In this document: one piece after another, positions 24,986-38,300 of the stretch | Numbering within the stretch: position 1 is the first letter of the stretch | How the letters are laid out: each line of letters begins with the position of its first letter | Source: Stramonita haemastoma | Lineage: Eukaryota > Mollusca > Gastropoda > Neogastropoda > Muricidae | Assembly: GCA_030674155.1 (NCBI GenBank) | Contig: CM060317.1 | Location: forward strand, 89,571,588 to 89,635,587 | Direction of reading: 5' to 3' | Length of the DNA: 64,000 nt | Translations under genes and position numbers: made by a program | Notes under the pieces: generated by a model | What the model saw: the letters and a program-made list of their open reading frames with translations, nothing else | Databases searched by the model: none | What the model was told of the DNA's origin: nothing

Positions 24986-25852
24986 CTCACATGATTGATT
25001 TTTGTTGTTTTTTTGTGTTGCTTTGTTTTGTTTTTTGCAGTTGTTATGATTTTTTCTTTTCTTTAGATAGATGGCTTGATGGAAAAAAGCAAATCGATGC
25101 TTACCAATGTACCATCTGGAAATAAAAATTTGATTTGATTGATTGACACACACACACACACACAACACACACAACACACACACAACACACACACACACAC
25201 GTATGCACAGATGTATGTATATCTGTATGCACACATATATGCTTGCAGTTGTGCATGCACACATACACATATTCATGCATGCATGTTAATGTGCAGTGAG
25301 GGCACACATGCATGCACACACACATTCGCACACAGGCATGACACACTCATAAACATTGGCTCACACTCATTCACACACACAGACACGCACGCATGCACGC
25401 ACAGACTGTTTATTCCATTATCCTCGAAATAAAAGAATAAATAAATGTATGCATACACACGCACGCGCGTGCACACACACGCACGCATGCACACACACAC
25501 ACTGATAGTATGTTAAAGCATGCTTGCATGGTGTTTTGTTGAGGGGTGTGATAATTGTAGGTAGGTGCCAGATCACGTCATGTGTGCATCATATGATTTG
25601 TGTCGTCTACTTTGTAGATTCTTCAACTTTTCAGAAGTTGGTCACGTCATTTTCCTACACATGGTGATGTTTTACTAAATGAGTGGTTTAGAAAACAAAT
25701 TCTTGGGTCATCTAGTGATACAATGTAGAAGCATTGTAAAACTTCTGTGTTTACATGGGTAGGATTTGTGGACAGATGATTATTGTTTGTGTGTATGTAT
25801 GTACTCTTGCATATGTTTTGTGTTTGTTTTTGTGTGTGTGTGGTGTGTTGTG

Positions 25853-25885
<33 letters not shown>

Positions 25886-25889
25886 TGTG

Positions 25890-25927
<38 letters not shown>

Positions 25928-28900
25928 AAAAGAGAGAGAAAATAAGGGAGTGTGGAGAGTAGGGGGAACGTATTAGAGAGGTGAGAAAAGTGTGAAGAAT
26001 CACCCTGCAGCCTGACAGAAGGGACTGTGGTGTTATGTTTTCAGCAAAACGACGAGCTTCGGAGACAGTGTACAGCCCAACAGAAGTTGTTGGAAAAGCA
26101 CAAAGAAAACTTGCAGAAATGTCTGGAAGTCAACAAGTCTCTGCTTATAGAAAAGGTAGGGGTTGTTTCACTCACTTTTATGCATTGCGTTGTTGCTTTT
26201 TGTCAATTCCATGCACTCATTTCCATATTGGGTATGTTTGTAGTCGTTGCTCTTTGCAGTTTGTGTGGGATTTAACGAAGTTGAAACATTTATTAAAGTT
26301 TATTGTCATGGAAGTTTGGGGTTTTTTGTGGGTTTTTTTGGCAAAGTAAATTTGAAAGAATGGGGAAGGAGGGATATGAAGAGGCTCCCAGTGTTTTTGT
26401 TTATTGCTTTGAACTTCATTGGTAGTGATGCAATCAACTGGTTGTGTATCCTTGTGAAGGAAGTGTTTGTAGAGATAATGAGAGGTAATTGATGAATATT
26501 ACCTGAAGTATGTGACAAGTTGCTTAAATATAGATTAATTTGACTCTTTGATTTCTTAAATATGTAAGTTGGCTAAGTCATGGAGTGTGTTCTGGCTTTC
26601 TGGTCACACTGATTTTTTTTAATCTAAATATTTTTTCAGGGGGTAAAGCTTTGTTTGATAGATTATTTCCTTCCCAGGGAAAGAAGAGGGAAAAGTGTGA
26701 AACATGATGACAGAGAGAACCTCAGGGAGCAAGCTTTAACCCTTGTCTTTGCACATTGCATTTTTATTATATCAATGGCTCACTGCCTAAGTCACAGAAA
26801 TGTGATGTACTGGGACCATGTCACGCTGTTAAAGAAATGACACTGTTTGAGGAAATGAAAAAGACAGAGCTGATGTCATTGCCTATGGATTCTGCTGCGA
26901 CTGACAGGTAGCCGTTTGTTGTGCCGGGCGCTGTTTTCAGTTATCCTGTCATTGATTCTTAAAAATTCTAATACAGATAGAAAATGTGCTTTTTTGTTTT
27001 AAAAAAAAATAATAAAGGCTTGCGCTAGGGATTTCTACAGAGCCAGAATGACTGTGAAAGTGTTAACTAACCTTTTTCCCCAAGTTTTGGATCCGCTGAA
27101 AGTAAAATGATTTTTAGATCTGGTAGATTTGAGGAGTCTAAATGCAATGGCTATGAATTTCTGACATTATTTTTGATGGTTTTAGTTTTTGTTGTTGATG
27201 AAAAGAAAACTACTTTTAATGGTTTTATGTGAGTTGTTGTTGATGGAAACAGAGTACGATGGAGAAGAAGACGACGCGGCAGAAGTGCATGGAGAACCGG
27301 CTTCGCCTGGGTCAGTTTGTGACGCAGCGGCAGGGAGCGCAGTTTGTGGAGAACTGGGTGGATGGCTGGGCGTTCACAGATCTCATGAAGTAAGGCCCGC
27401 TTCATGTGGTGTGTCAGTTGGTACAGGACAGAAACTGCCTGCCCCTTCCCCCTAATTGTATGGAAAGCAAAGAATACGGATCTTTTTCATTTCTCGGCGA
27501 GAGCACTGGGGTTCACCAATGGTGAGATTTTGCGCATGTGACTGTTTTTGCCCACCATGAAGGTAGATTTATTCTGATCTGAATGCATGGACTTAACCTT
27601 GCACACCAAGATAACTTATCCTTGCGGTTGTTGTAAATTTATGTTGTTGTTGTTGTTGTTCCCCAGCTTAACACACTGGGGGTCACCCAGAATGTGTTCT
27701 CTGACTCACTAATCCCACCGGGAATCACTGTGAGATTGAAATTGCACACCGAATGAGAAGTTTGCGTGTATGACTATTTTCAAGTACCTCGCCATACAGG
27801 CAGCTATACTCCGACTTCAGAGGATTTTTTCTCCTTTAAAGGAGAGTGCAAGTTGTTCTGTTAACAGCTTGTCATGGCTGAAGGCAATCTCAACACAACA
27901 TTTTACAACATCACAACATTTTAGTGTAGGCTTTGGCAATGAGCTGACATCAATAACTGACGCAGCTTTTGGCCTGAGCCAGTAAATTTATGTTGATAAG
28001 ATATTCACACTGGTCGGTCATGTGCATGTAATTGAGGATAAAATAAGAAGCTTGTGAGATGGATTGTGGTGGTTTTATTGGGGGGGGGGGGGGGGGGGGG
28101 GGGGAATTTTTGCATATATATACAGAAACCTGGCCAATGGTGAATCGGGGAATTTCACCAGAAAGCGAACAGAGAGAAAAGTGTGTGTGTGGGGGTGGGG
28201 GGTGGGGGGGAAGTTGTAAATGATAAAAGCAGGTCAAAATAGATGTTAAGTTTGCTGATAGAAGTCAGTTGAAATAGCGGAGTTGTTTTCACCAACATAC
28301 CTCTACTTGGGTAAAAGTCTCTTGATAGATTAAGCCTGTAGGTAATTGTCATTGATGATCTCTGGATAAACCAGCCTGTAATTGTCATTGATGGTCTCTG
28401 GATAAACCAGCCTGTAGGTAATTGTCATTGATGATATGGATAAATAAGCCTGTAGGTAATTGTCATTGATGATCTGGATAAATCAGCCTGTAATTGTCAT
28501 TGATGATCTGGATAAATCAGCCTGTAGTTAATTGTCATTGATGATATGGATAAATCAGCCTGTAGGTAATTGTCATTGATGATCTCTGGATAAACCAGCC
28601 TGTAATTGTCATTGATGGTCTCTGGATAAACCAGCCTGTAGGTAATTGTCATTGATGATCTCTGGATAAACCAGCCTGTAATTGTCATTGATGGTCTCTG
28701 GATAAACCAGCATGTAGGTAATTGTCATTGATGATCTGGATAAATCGGCCTGTAGGTAATTGTCATTGATGATCTCTTCGATAACTCAGCTTGTAGGTAA
28801 TTGTCATTGATGATCTATATTTTCACGTTACAGGAACAAACCCTCCCCTCCCTCTCCCTTTCAGTCTCATACGGTATTTTTGATTTGAGCATTGATAAGT

Positions 28901-31900
28901 ATTCTAGCCACGTGAACATTTGGGAAAAAGATTGCCTGTCATATTTACAATTCTGTGTTAATTATGCGAGTGTTTGTTTTTTGCAGGCAACAAGAAAGAA
29001 TTGCATCAGAACGAGATGAAATAGACAAAAATAGAAGACTGCTTATGAAACGGAAGCCTCCAAATTTACCGAAAAATTCCAAGCAGGAGCACCAGTTTGT
29101 CAAGCCAGGGGAAAAATAGTAAGTGACTTTGTCAGAGTCCTTAGTTTTATTTGCTGTTTTTTTCATTGTAATTGGATCAGTGTTGCTTATAGTATGTTGA
29201 GACTTCTTGTCAATATATTTTACTGTATTGAAAACTTCCTAGTGTGCTAAAAGGACATTTTCACATGAAGCAGTAATGTAGTACAGCCTGGGCTGGATAG
29301 AAACAGTGGCCAAGGCAGGAGCATGAATATCTACACAGCTCTGATAGACACACACACACACAATGGCTCTGATATGCCAAGCCACTGACTTAGACAGTGC
29401 AGGTTTGCTCTGGTGTGCTGCACACAGCTCAGGTGACAGACAGTGCAGTTTGCCAGCCTATCTCTTGTGTGCTGCATACAGATCAGGTGAAGCTTCAGGA
29501 CTGGAAAACATTTGATTGACACTATCATCAATGATCAAAGTAGAACCTTATCCTGTTGACAATATATAAATGAATCAAGGCCTTTTAAAAATTTTTTTAC
29601 TTTTGCTTCAGCTTGCCAATAGCAGAATTCTACGAGCAAGTTGAGTACAACCTTATCTTCATGAAAATAAATAAAGTTCATGTTTTTCTTTTTCTTTTCT
29701 GCTTCAGTTTGTCGATAGCGGAGTTCTACGAGCAAAATAACCTCATCTTCATGAAAATAAATAAAGTTCATGTTTTTCTTTTTCTTTTTCTTCAGTTTGT
29801 CGATAGCGGAGTTTTACGAGCAAAATAACCTCATCTTCATGAAAATAAATAAAGTTCATGTTTTTTTTTTCTTTTTTTCAGTTTGTCGATAGCGGAGTTT
29901 TACGAGCAGGATGAGATCTAAGTTGCGTCATGCAGCGCTGAAAAAAGAGGACGCCGACCTCAGTTGGAGTGGGAAGTTGGAGCGGGAATGAGAACCTCAT
30001 ATACGAGATCAAACGCATCACAATGAAGGACAACCCCTGGTAGGTGGAATTCATTTGGGTTTGAGTGAGTGGTGTGTGAATACAAATGCAGATTTAAAGC
30101 ATCCTGCCTGCCGTGTGTGTAATTCAGTGGGGGGGGGGGGGGGGGTGTGGGAGGTTACAAAAAGCAGATGTATTTGAAGGTTAAGTGTGAAGTGTGTGTG
30201 TAGGTTTGGGTTGGGGGGGAGGTCAAAGCGTGTTTTTTTGTTTTTGTTGTTAGTTTTTTGTTTTGGTTGTTGTTTTTGTTTTTTTTTGTTTGTTTTTGTG
30301 TTTTTTGTCAAAGGGGAAAGAGTGCTTCATGGCACTAAAGTTTGTTTTTTTTTAAGGCAAAGATTATTTGAAGTAAGAGAAACACAGAGTTTGTCTGTTT
30401 TGGTTTCAGGTTCAAAGACCACCCCATCCTGAACGAACGCTACTTGCTCCTGTGTCTGTTGGGGAAGGGGGGATTCAGTGAGGTGCACAAGGTGAGGAGG
30501 GGATTACCATGGCTTCTGGACTCTCAACACTGTTTTTGCTTAACATTTGTAAACAATTCTTACCATTAACCATATCGAAATGCCTTTTGAATGTGGAATA
30601 ATGGAGTAGACATAAAGTATTACATGCCAGTAGGTTCAGAATAAAGCCCAAAGTTCTTCATGGCAATAAACTGCATCTCTTGAGTTTTTTTGTTTTTTTT
30701 AATTGTTCTATTCCAGTAGAGCTTTTTGTCTCTGCAAGGAAGAAACTGCACTTCTTGTGATGTTCACATATATATATGTGACGCTCCACCACATAATGAG
30801 ATGGAGTGCACATGAGGTCAATTTTTAGTTATTGACATGTTATTAATGTGCAATAAAGTGGCTATCAAATACAAAAAACAGATTGAAAATCGGACAGTTC
30901 TGTGCAACATTATTACAAATTGAAATGATACACTGCAGGATGTGACAAAATGAGAAACAGGCAAGTTTATTTTAGTAACAGGTTGTCAGAATGAGTGCTT
31001 TGGTATTTTCAAAACACATTTAAAAGCAAAAGGAATAAAAATGATACCTTGATATTTCATTATAAGATAAATAAACATATCTAGTTTAACCCTAGTAGCG
31101 CTGTTCCGGATTACTCCGGAATGACGTAGTGCAGCATTTCTGGCGGCTCCCGGAATATTCCGGGATGACGTCGGTGATCGTAATTGAAGGCTTTCTTTCG
31201 CTTTCAAAGGTCATCCAATGAACGTGAAGGCCATTGTAGGGCCGCAGAAATGGGTGAAGGTCGTCCGCAGTCACAAGCAACGAGGATTCTGATTGGTTTA
31301 GAGGTGTATTTTTTATTTTTTTTGGAGGAACGTCGATCGCCTGAAAACAAAATGGCGGCAAAGTGTTTGCGCTCGCATCACTCGAAGTATTTTTCGAGTT
31401 TTTTGACGATATTGACGGCGATGAGGAGTTTTAGAGGCTGGATTTGGTTGAATTAAACGATAATAGAGATGATAAGGTAAGGATTGTGAAATATTTTTGA
31501 AAAACTTCGGAAAAATTGATCGCGATCGGACTGAATCGAGCGGTGCCAAGTTTTGTCCAAAGCACTTCATAGCTACCGGGCGATTTCGATGTCATACATT
31601 GTTTTACTTTATTTTAACACAACACGGCTTCGAAATAACTGTTTTTAAGTCATTTCTATATGCTGTCGAGTACTTTGCATCACACGAAATCAAGCGATTG
31701 TCGTATTTTCGTCATAGAACGCCGCCAGTTCGCGCGAAATAAGTGTTCACCGCCATGACGATCGCGATCGCGTCAATGATTTCGCTGGACTTTTCCGAGT
31801 ATTTGACGACCGATAAAGCCACGGAAGCTCTTTATTTTTTCAAAACATATGTCAAGAGACGGTATTTATCGAATCATGACATTTTTGCACCGCAACAACA

Positions 31901-33886
31901 TTGCATATCGTGTTAAAATCAATCTGGGTTACCGACATCGCAACAGTGATTGGTAGTGCACGCGCAGTTTTTAACTCTCCTACTACCGCCGGCGGGTTGA
32001 CCCGCCCGCTTACTACTTGGTCCGCGAAGCCGCGGGCGGGTGTGCCCGCCGAATACCTGGGAACACCCGGTGTCTCCCTTTGCGCTATTTATACACCATG
32101 GTCATACACCCTTTATCCCTTTGAGCATGCGCAGTGGCTCCCAAATAGAGTTAGCTGCCGCCATTTGCAATTTTGTCTTCAGTGGATCGATTTTTGTGCT
32201 GTTTTTTTGCGATTTTACGGCGATGTCATCGAGTGACGAGTTATGGAGGGAAGCCCATCAAGATGGCGACAGCTACAGCGAACTTTTTGGAGGATTTTCT
32301 GTGAATAAAACAGTGGAATCTGAATTTATGTGGACTGAAATGGACTTAGAAGCTGCACAGACGATGCAGGAGTTGCAGAGTGGAATCGAAGTGCTGTGTT
32401 TACGGACAGTTCGAGTGATGAAGATGACAATGGCAGTGACGTAAATAACGATCTTGCCGAGGGGAACATGTGACTGTTGCTGGTTGAAAATGAAAGAATT
32501 ATGTGAAAATAGTGGCTCCAGAAACTTAAAAAACGATGCTAGTGACTGGTGAGATGTACAATGTTTTTTTTTTCTCGGTTTTTCACTGACGAAGTGCAAA
32601 ATAAAATTGGAACTAACCATGATCCGATTTCAATGGCTGTTTGTTCGTCAGCCTGTATGCTTGTTTGCGAGTGTGTTTGCATGTTATTCTAGCATTATCT
32701 GATCATTTTTATTTATTTTCCATGCATGCATGTTTGATTTTTAGTTTACTTCATCATGATGATTCTTTGCCGCTTGAAGTACTCGTATTAAAAAAAAAAA
32801 TGTTGAGTAACCACCGTCGTCAACAACAACCACAACATCATCACCATCAGCATTCAACAACAACAAGTCACACAAGAGTCAGATGAAGAAGTATGTTTCT
32901 TTCTTCAAAACTACACAAGCACAGAAAGTTTCATGCAAATGTGTCTGTATTTCGATTTTTTATGATTTTTTAAAGTCAGTAGGTGTGAAACTGATGGGCA
33001 CTTGTGAAATTACTTGGTATGCAGTGGTGAGTAAGAGAAATGGAACTCGGTAGTAGGAGAGTTAAACTTTATTTATTTTTTACATTATCATAAACACTAC
33101 ATGCTGCTATAAAATTTCACTCTTTTAAAAGCTTGTTATCTAAGCTTTCCAGTGATTTACAACTTTACACACTTAGTTTAGTTTTACATATCAATATCAA
33201 GAGTTGTTTGACCCCACCCTACTGCAAATCAACAATGGCTGCTGTTAATTCAGCCAGCAGCACCTAGTACCGCTGCCGTTATTTCAGCGCTACTAGGGTT
33301 AATAATCAATCAAAATCACAAAATTGACAACTTGACCCCACCTGCCTTTAAAGGCTCCTAGCACAAAATTGGGTAATGTGCTAAGTGACTCATTTCGTGG
33401 TGGAGCGCCACATATATATTTTTTTTGGTTGCCTATGCCTGTAGAGTTCATTGTCATAGGTGCCTGCATGGTTTTATTGATAGCTGTTGACTGTTGCAGG
33501 GTTTTGATTTAAAAGAGCAGCGGTATGTGGCTTGCAAGATCCATCAGTTGAACAGAGAGTGGAAAGAGGACAAGAAAGCCAACTACATAAAGTGAGTTAG
33601 TTGTCTGAACATGGTGGTCTTCATCATGGGATTACATGAATGTTGTCATGTTGTTATAGTTCTTCAGTTGTGCATGATATGTGGTGCAGGTTTTTGTTCT
33701 GGAGGTTGACAGCTGAGTTTTGAAGGGAAAAGTCTATTATAACTGACAACTGTGCCAGAACCCCCCCCCCCCCCCCCCCCCCCTAACATGGAGGATCCCG
33801 TTGAAGGCTAAGGCTTGATCTGACCAAGCTGAAGTCTGGAGTGAGAGACTGACCAGTGGCCAATCCTCAGTCTGTCTGTCTATCTG

Positions 33887-33964
<78 letters not shown>

Positions 33965-35004
33965 CCGTAGTCTGGTGACCATGGGGGTACTCCTGAAGAC
34001 TTGACAACCAGTTCCCTCCATTCCTCAGTAGTGTGGTGAAATAAAGATGTGTGCAAACTTCTTTTAAAAAAATGTTTTGTGGGATAGTGAACAGAATGGA
34101 AGGAAGGGGATTTCTCTGTGACAACTTCAAAGCTGCTGTAAAACTTTCGAAGAAAAGAAGCTACACTTTTAGTCTGTGAGTTATAGTAACCAGAGTGGGA
34201 AATGAGTGAGTGAGTGAGTTTATATATATATATAATGTGTATGCTTGTTTGTCCCTGTGCGTATGTTTGCTCACATGTGTGTTTAGATACATCTTCAGGT
34301 GTTAAGTATTTCGTGTTGTACCATACAAGGTCACTGTTGGTTGACATTTGGTGAACTGTGTTTTTGGCAGGCATGCCTTGAGGGAATACAATATTCACAA
34401 AACCTTGGACCACCCACGCATTGTCAAGCTTCATGATGTCTTCGAAATAGACAATAACTCGTGAGTGGTGAAACAGAAACAAGTGTTTGTGCTCTATGCT
34501 TGTGTCTGTTTGTGTGGAGTTACTGTTGCCTTTTGTTGTTGTTATTTCTCGGTTATGTTTCCAGTCCTGCCTACCCATACAATATTCGCTAAATATTGAT
34601 CTCAAATATAGGGAAAAAAATCTAAAATTTGATTTAAAAAAAAAAAGGTTCATCGCCATTGAAAAAAAAAAAGAAAACCCCAGAGGAGGGAGAAGCAATT
34701 CAAGGGGTGTAACTCTTCCATGTTGATTACTTCCCTTTACATCAAATTTCCAATTTTCAAGAGGTAGCCAGTTGAAACTTTGAAACTGACGGAAGTAACG
34801 TAATGATAGGAAATGAAAGTAGCAACAGGAAATGAAATGAAGATATTGATCAGGAAAGCCTTCAGCATAAACGCACACACGCATGCACACGCACATATTG
34901 TGAATGTATATGTCAGTTTGTATGTACATTTCCCTCTCTTCCTCTCTCCTCTGTGTGTGTGTGTGTCTCTCGTGTTTGTGTGTGTATCTCTCTCTCTGTG
35001 TCTG

Positions 35005-35041
<37 letters not shown>

Positions 35042-35184
35042 GTCTGTCTCTGTCTCTCTGTCTCTGTCTCTCTCTGTCTCTGTCTGTCTGTCTGTCTCTC
35101 TCTCTGTATGTGATTAAATTTAATCATTTTTATTTATCTAACACTACTACTGCCTGCAGTACCTGTGTTTGTGTGTGTGTGTGT

Positions 35185-35249
<65 letters not shown>

Positions 35250-35311
35250 CTGTGCATGTATGTAATTGAATTAAATTATTTTTCTTTACTTCACACTACT
35301 GTATGGCTACC

Positions 35312-35366
<55 letters not shown>

Positions 35367-38300
35367 CTCTCTGTGTGTACGTGATTACATTATTTTCTTT
35401 ACCTCACACTACTGTATGGCTGCCTGTGTGTGTGTGTGTGTGTTGTCAGGTTCTGCACGGTGCTGGAGTACCAGAAGGGCAATGACCTGGACTTCTACCT
35501 GAAGCAGAACAAAGTCATTCCAGAGAAGGAGGCGCGCTCCATCATCGTGCAGACCACCAGCGCCCTCCGCTATCTCAATGAAATCAAGCCTCCTGTGATA
35601 CACTACGACCTCAAGCCAGGTACACTCCCAGTGGAGCTACACCTCCACATGTCTCGTCTTTTCTTTTTTTTTCCTGAGCATTTTTTTTTTTCTAATGTTA
35701 GGTTTTATCCTGGAAGTAAAAGTGTTGTTGTTTAGTTTTTGTTTTTTTGTTTTTTGGGGTTTTTTTTGTTGCTGTTTCTGTTATAGTGCTTGGCCCTGAG
35801 TTTGATCTGCTGCTGTGCTGTGCTGTCTGTTAGCTGGTAGGGAGAGAGAGCTAGAAATATCATAGTAGTTACTTAGCAAGTGGACAGTTGTGTCGCCAGT
35901 AATGCAGGCTGGCCTGTGAAAGTGATTCTGACTTTTTTTATTATAGGATTTATGACCAAAGTGGGAATGTGGCTACTTCCATTGTGGGCAGAAATTGTTG
36001 CATATGCAAAATCTCAGCATTGGTGAACCGTGGAGCTGTAGCCAAGGAACAAAGAAAAAGAAAGATTTCTCATGCTCTGGATTTATGAAAGCCATGAAGT
36101 TCATCAACAGTAGGGTAACAGATAAAGTGTAGGTTCCACTGTCACCACACACAGCAGTTACAACTTATTGTTTTTTCATATTTTTGGTGTTGCAATTAAA
36201 ACTGTTAAAATAATTATGTATGATTTTCCTCCATACTTTTCCTCAATACTATGTATGATTTTAATTGAAAAAAGCACCACAATCCAACATTTTGGCATTT
36301 TGTTAGTTTTGTTGTAGGCTGCTTGTGCTAAGTAAGTACTGCACTGTTCTCTTCTAATTTCAGCAAGAGCATGGTTGCTCTTTTGACTGTGGACAACTTC
36401 ATCACCTGCTTATTTGTTAGGTGCTGACCAACCCACTGTATTTTTGTCTTGTTCCTTTCAGGCAACATCTTGTTAGGGGACGGGTCGGTGAGCGGTGAGA
36501 TCAAAATCACCGACTTTGGGTTGAGCAAGATCATGGACGATGCCAACTTCTCGCCCGAGGTCGGCATGGACCTCACTTCTCAGGGTGCCGGCACCTACTG
36601 GTGAGAACTTCTCTTCCTTCCTTCTCTCTTCTTCCTTCCTTCTTTCTCTCTTCTTTCCTTCCTTCTTTCTCTCTTCTTTTCTTCCTTCTTTTCTCTTTCT
36701 TTCCTTCCTTCTTTCTTCTTTCCTTCTTCTTTCTTCTTTCCTTCTTTCTCTCTTCTTTCCTTCCTTCTTTCTCTCTTCTTTCCTTCCTTCTTTCTCTCTT
36801 CTTTCCTTCCTTCTTTCTCTCTTCTTTCCTTCCTTCTTTTCTCTTCTTTCCTTCCTTCTTTTCTCTTCTTTCCTTCCTTCTTTCTCTCTTCTTTCCTTCC
36901 TTCTTTCTCTCTTCTTTCCTTCCTTCTTTTTCTCTTCTTTCCTTCCTTCTTTTCTCTTCTTTCCTTCCTTCTTTCTCTCTTCTTTCATTCCTTTTTCTCT
37001 TTCTTGCCTTCCTTCTTTCTCTCTTTCTTTTCCTTCCTTTCTTTCTCTCTTTTTCCTTCCTTCTTCTTCTCTTCTTTTTCCCTTCTTTTCTTCTTTCCTT
37101 CCTTCTTTTTCTCTTCTTTCACTTCCTTCTTTCTCTCTTCTTTCTTCCTTTTTCTCTTTTTTCCTTCCTTTTGTTTTCTTCTGTTTCCTTCCTACTTTCT
37201 CTCTTCTTTCCTTCCTTCTTTCTCTCTTCTTTCCTTACTTTTTTCTCTCTTTCCTTCCTTCTTTCTCTCTTCTTTCCTTCCTTCTTTCTCTCTTCTTTCC
37301 TTCCTTCTTTCTCTCTTCTTTCCTTCTTTCTCTCTTCTTTCCTTCCTTCTTTCTCTCTTCTTTCCTTCCTTCTTTCTCTCTTCTTTCCTTCCTTCTTTCT
37401 CTCTTCTTTCCTTCCTTCTTTCTCTCTTCTTTCCTTCCTTCTTTCTCTCTTCTTTCCTTCCTTCTTTCTCTCTTCTTTCCTTCCTTCTTTCTCTCTTCTT
37501 TCCTTCCTTCTTTCTCTCTTCTTTCCTTCCTTCTTTCTCTCTTCTTTCCTTCCATCTCTCTTCTTTCTTATTCACTGGTGAGAAAGCATTTGTCCTTTTT
37601 TCCTCTTTCCTGCCTTCCTTCTCTCTTCTTTCTTATTCACTGGTGAGAAAACGTTTGTTCTTTCTTTTTTTCTTTCATTCCTTCCTTCTCTGTGTGTGTT
37701 CTTTCTTTTCTTCTTTCCTTCCCTGTCTCTTTTTTCGTATTCACTCCTGAGCTTTCCTCCTGCCTTTCTGGGTGTTGTTCTGTAGTGATGTTATCCAGTC
37801 ATCACTGGTATTGTTTTGTCATTCAGTGTATTCCTATTGCAGCACAGGCTTTTGTGTGTGTGGAAGATAATCAGCGTGTGTGTGCTGGCACTTAGCTCAT
37901 CCTAAGGACTTTTTGTGGGAGGCGAGTGCTGACATCTATTTTTAACTTTGATTTCTAAGGCTGTGATTTTTGTGGGTTTTTTTTTGGGGGGGGGGGGGGG
38001 GGGGGGGGGGGTTGAGAGGGAGAAGGGGATTTTTTCACACACACATCACATTTGCCGCAGATTTTTCAATGTTCTTGGATAGATTTGTGCCTAAACGACC
38101 CTCTACTTTGAGCAGACTTTGTTGTCACTGGTGGCAACTGAAGTGCCTTGTTTTGTTTGTCAGGAATGGTGGTGGTGGGGATGGTTTGTTCAGAGTTTTT
38201 ATGGGATTGATGCACACTGCATTGGGATGACCTCTTTTTTTAACAGCCAGCTGCTCTGCTCTTGTTTTCAGGTACCTACCTCCTGAGTGTTTTGTGGTGG

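Larger units (their letters stand above)
30778..33411. mobile_element. Non-autonomous DNA transposon (MITE), interrupted by a piggyBac-like element
   Basis: Left end GTGACGCTCCACCAC...AATGAG (30778-30800) and right end CTCATTTCGTGGTGGAGCGCCAC (33389-33411) are 23-bp inverted repeats with 3 mismatches. ATATATAT flanks both sides (30770-30777 and 33412-33419), which could be an 8-bp target duplication or a simple AT run. Without the nested element it would be about 420 bp and has no coding capacity. Confidence 0.75.

Noticed and set aside
33952..35127. 391-codon minus-strand open frame
   Set aside because: It crosses the antisense of TLK exon 15 and long TC/TG repeats. Composition is repeat-driven (RQRQRETE) and no family is recognised.
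36540..37646. 368-codon open frame and other long Ser/Phe/Leu-rich or Arg/Lys/Glu-rich frames
   Set aside because: They are translations of the pyrimidine array on both strands; the real coding frame in 36462-36600 is a different one and ends at a splice donor.
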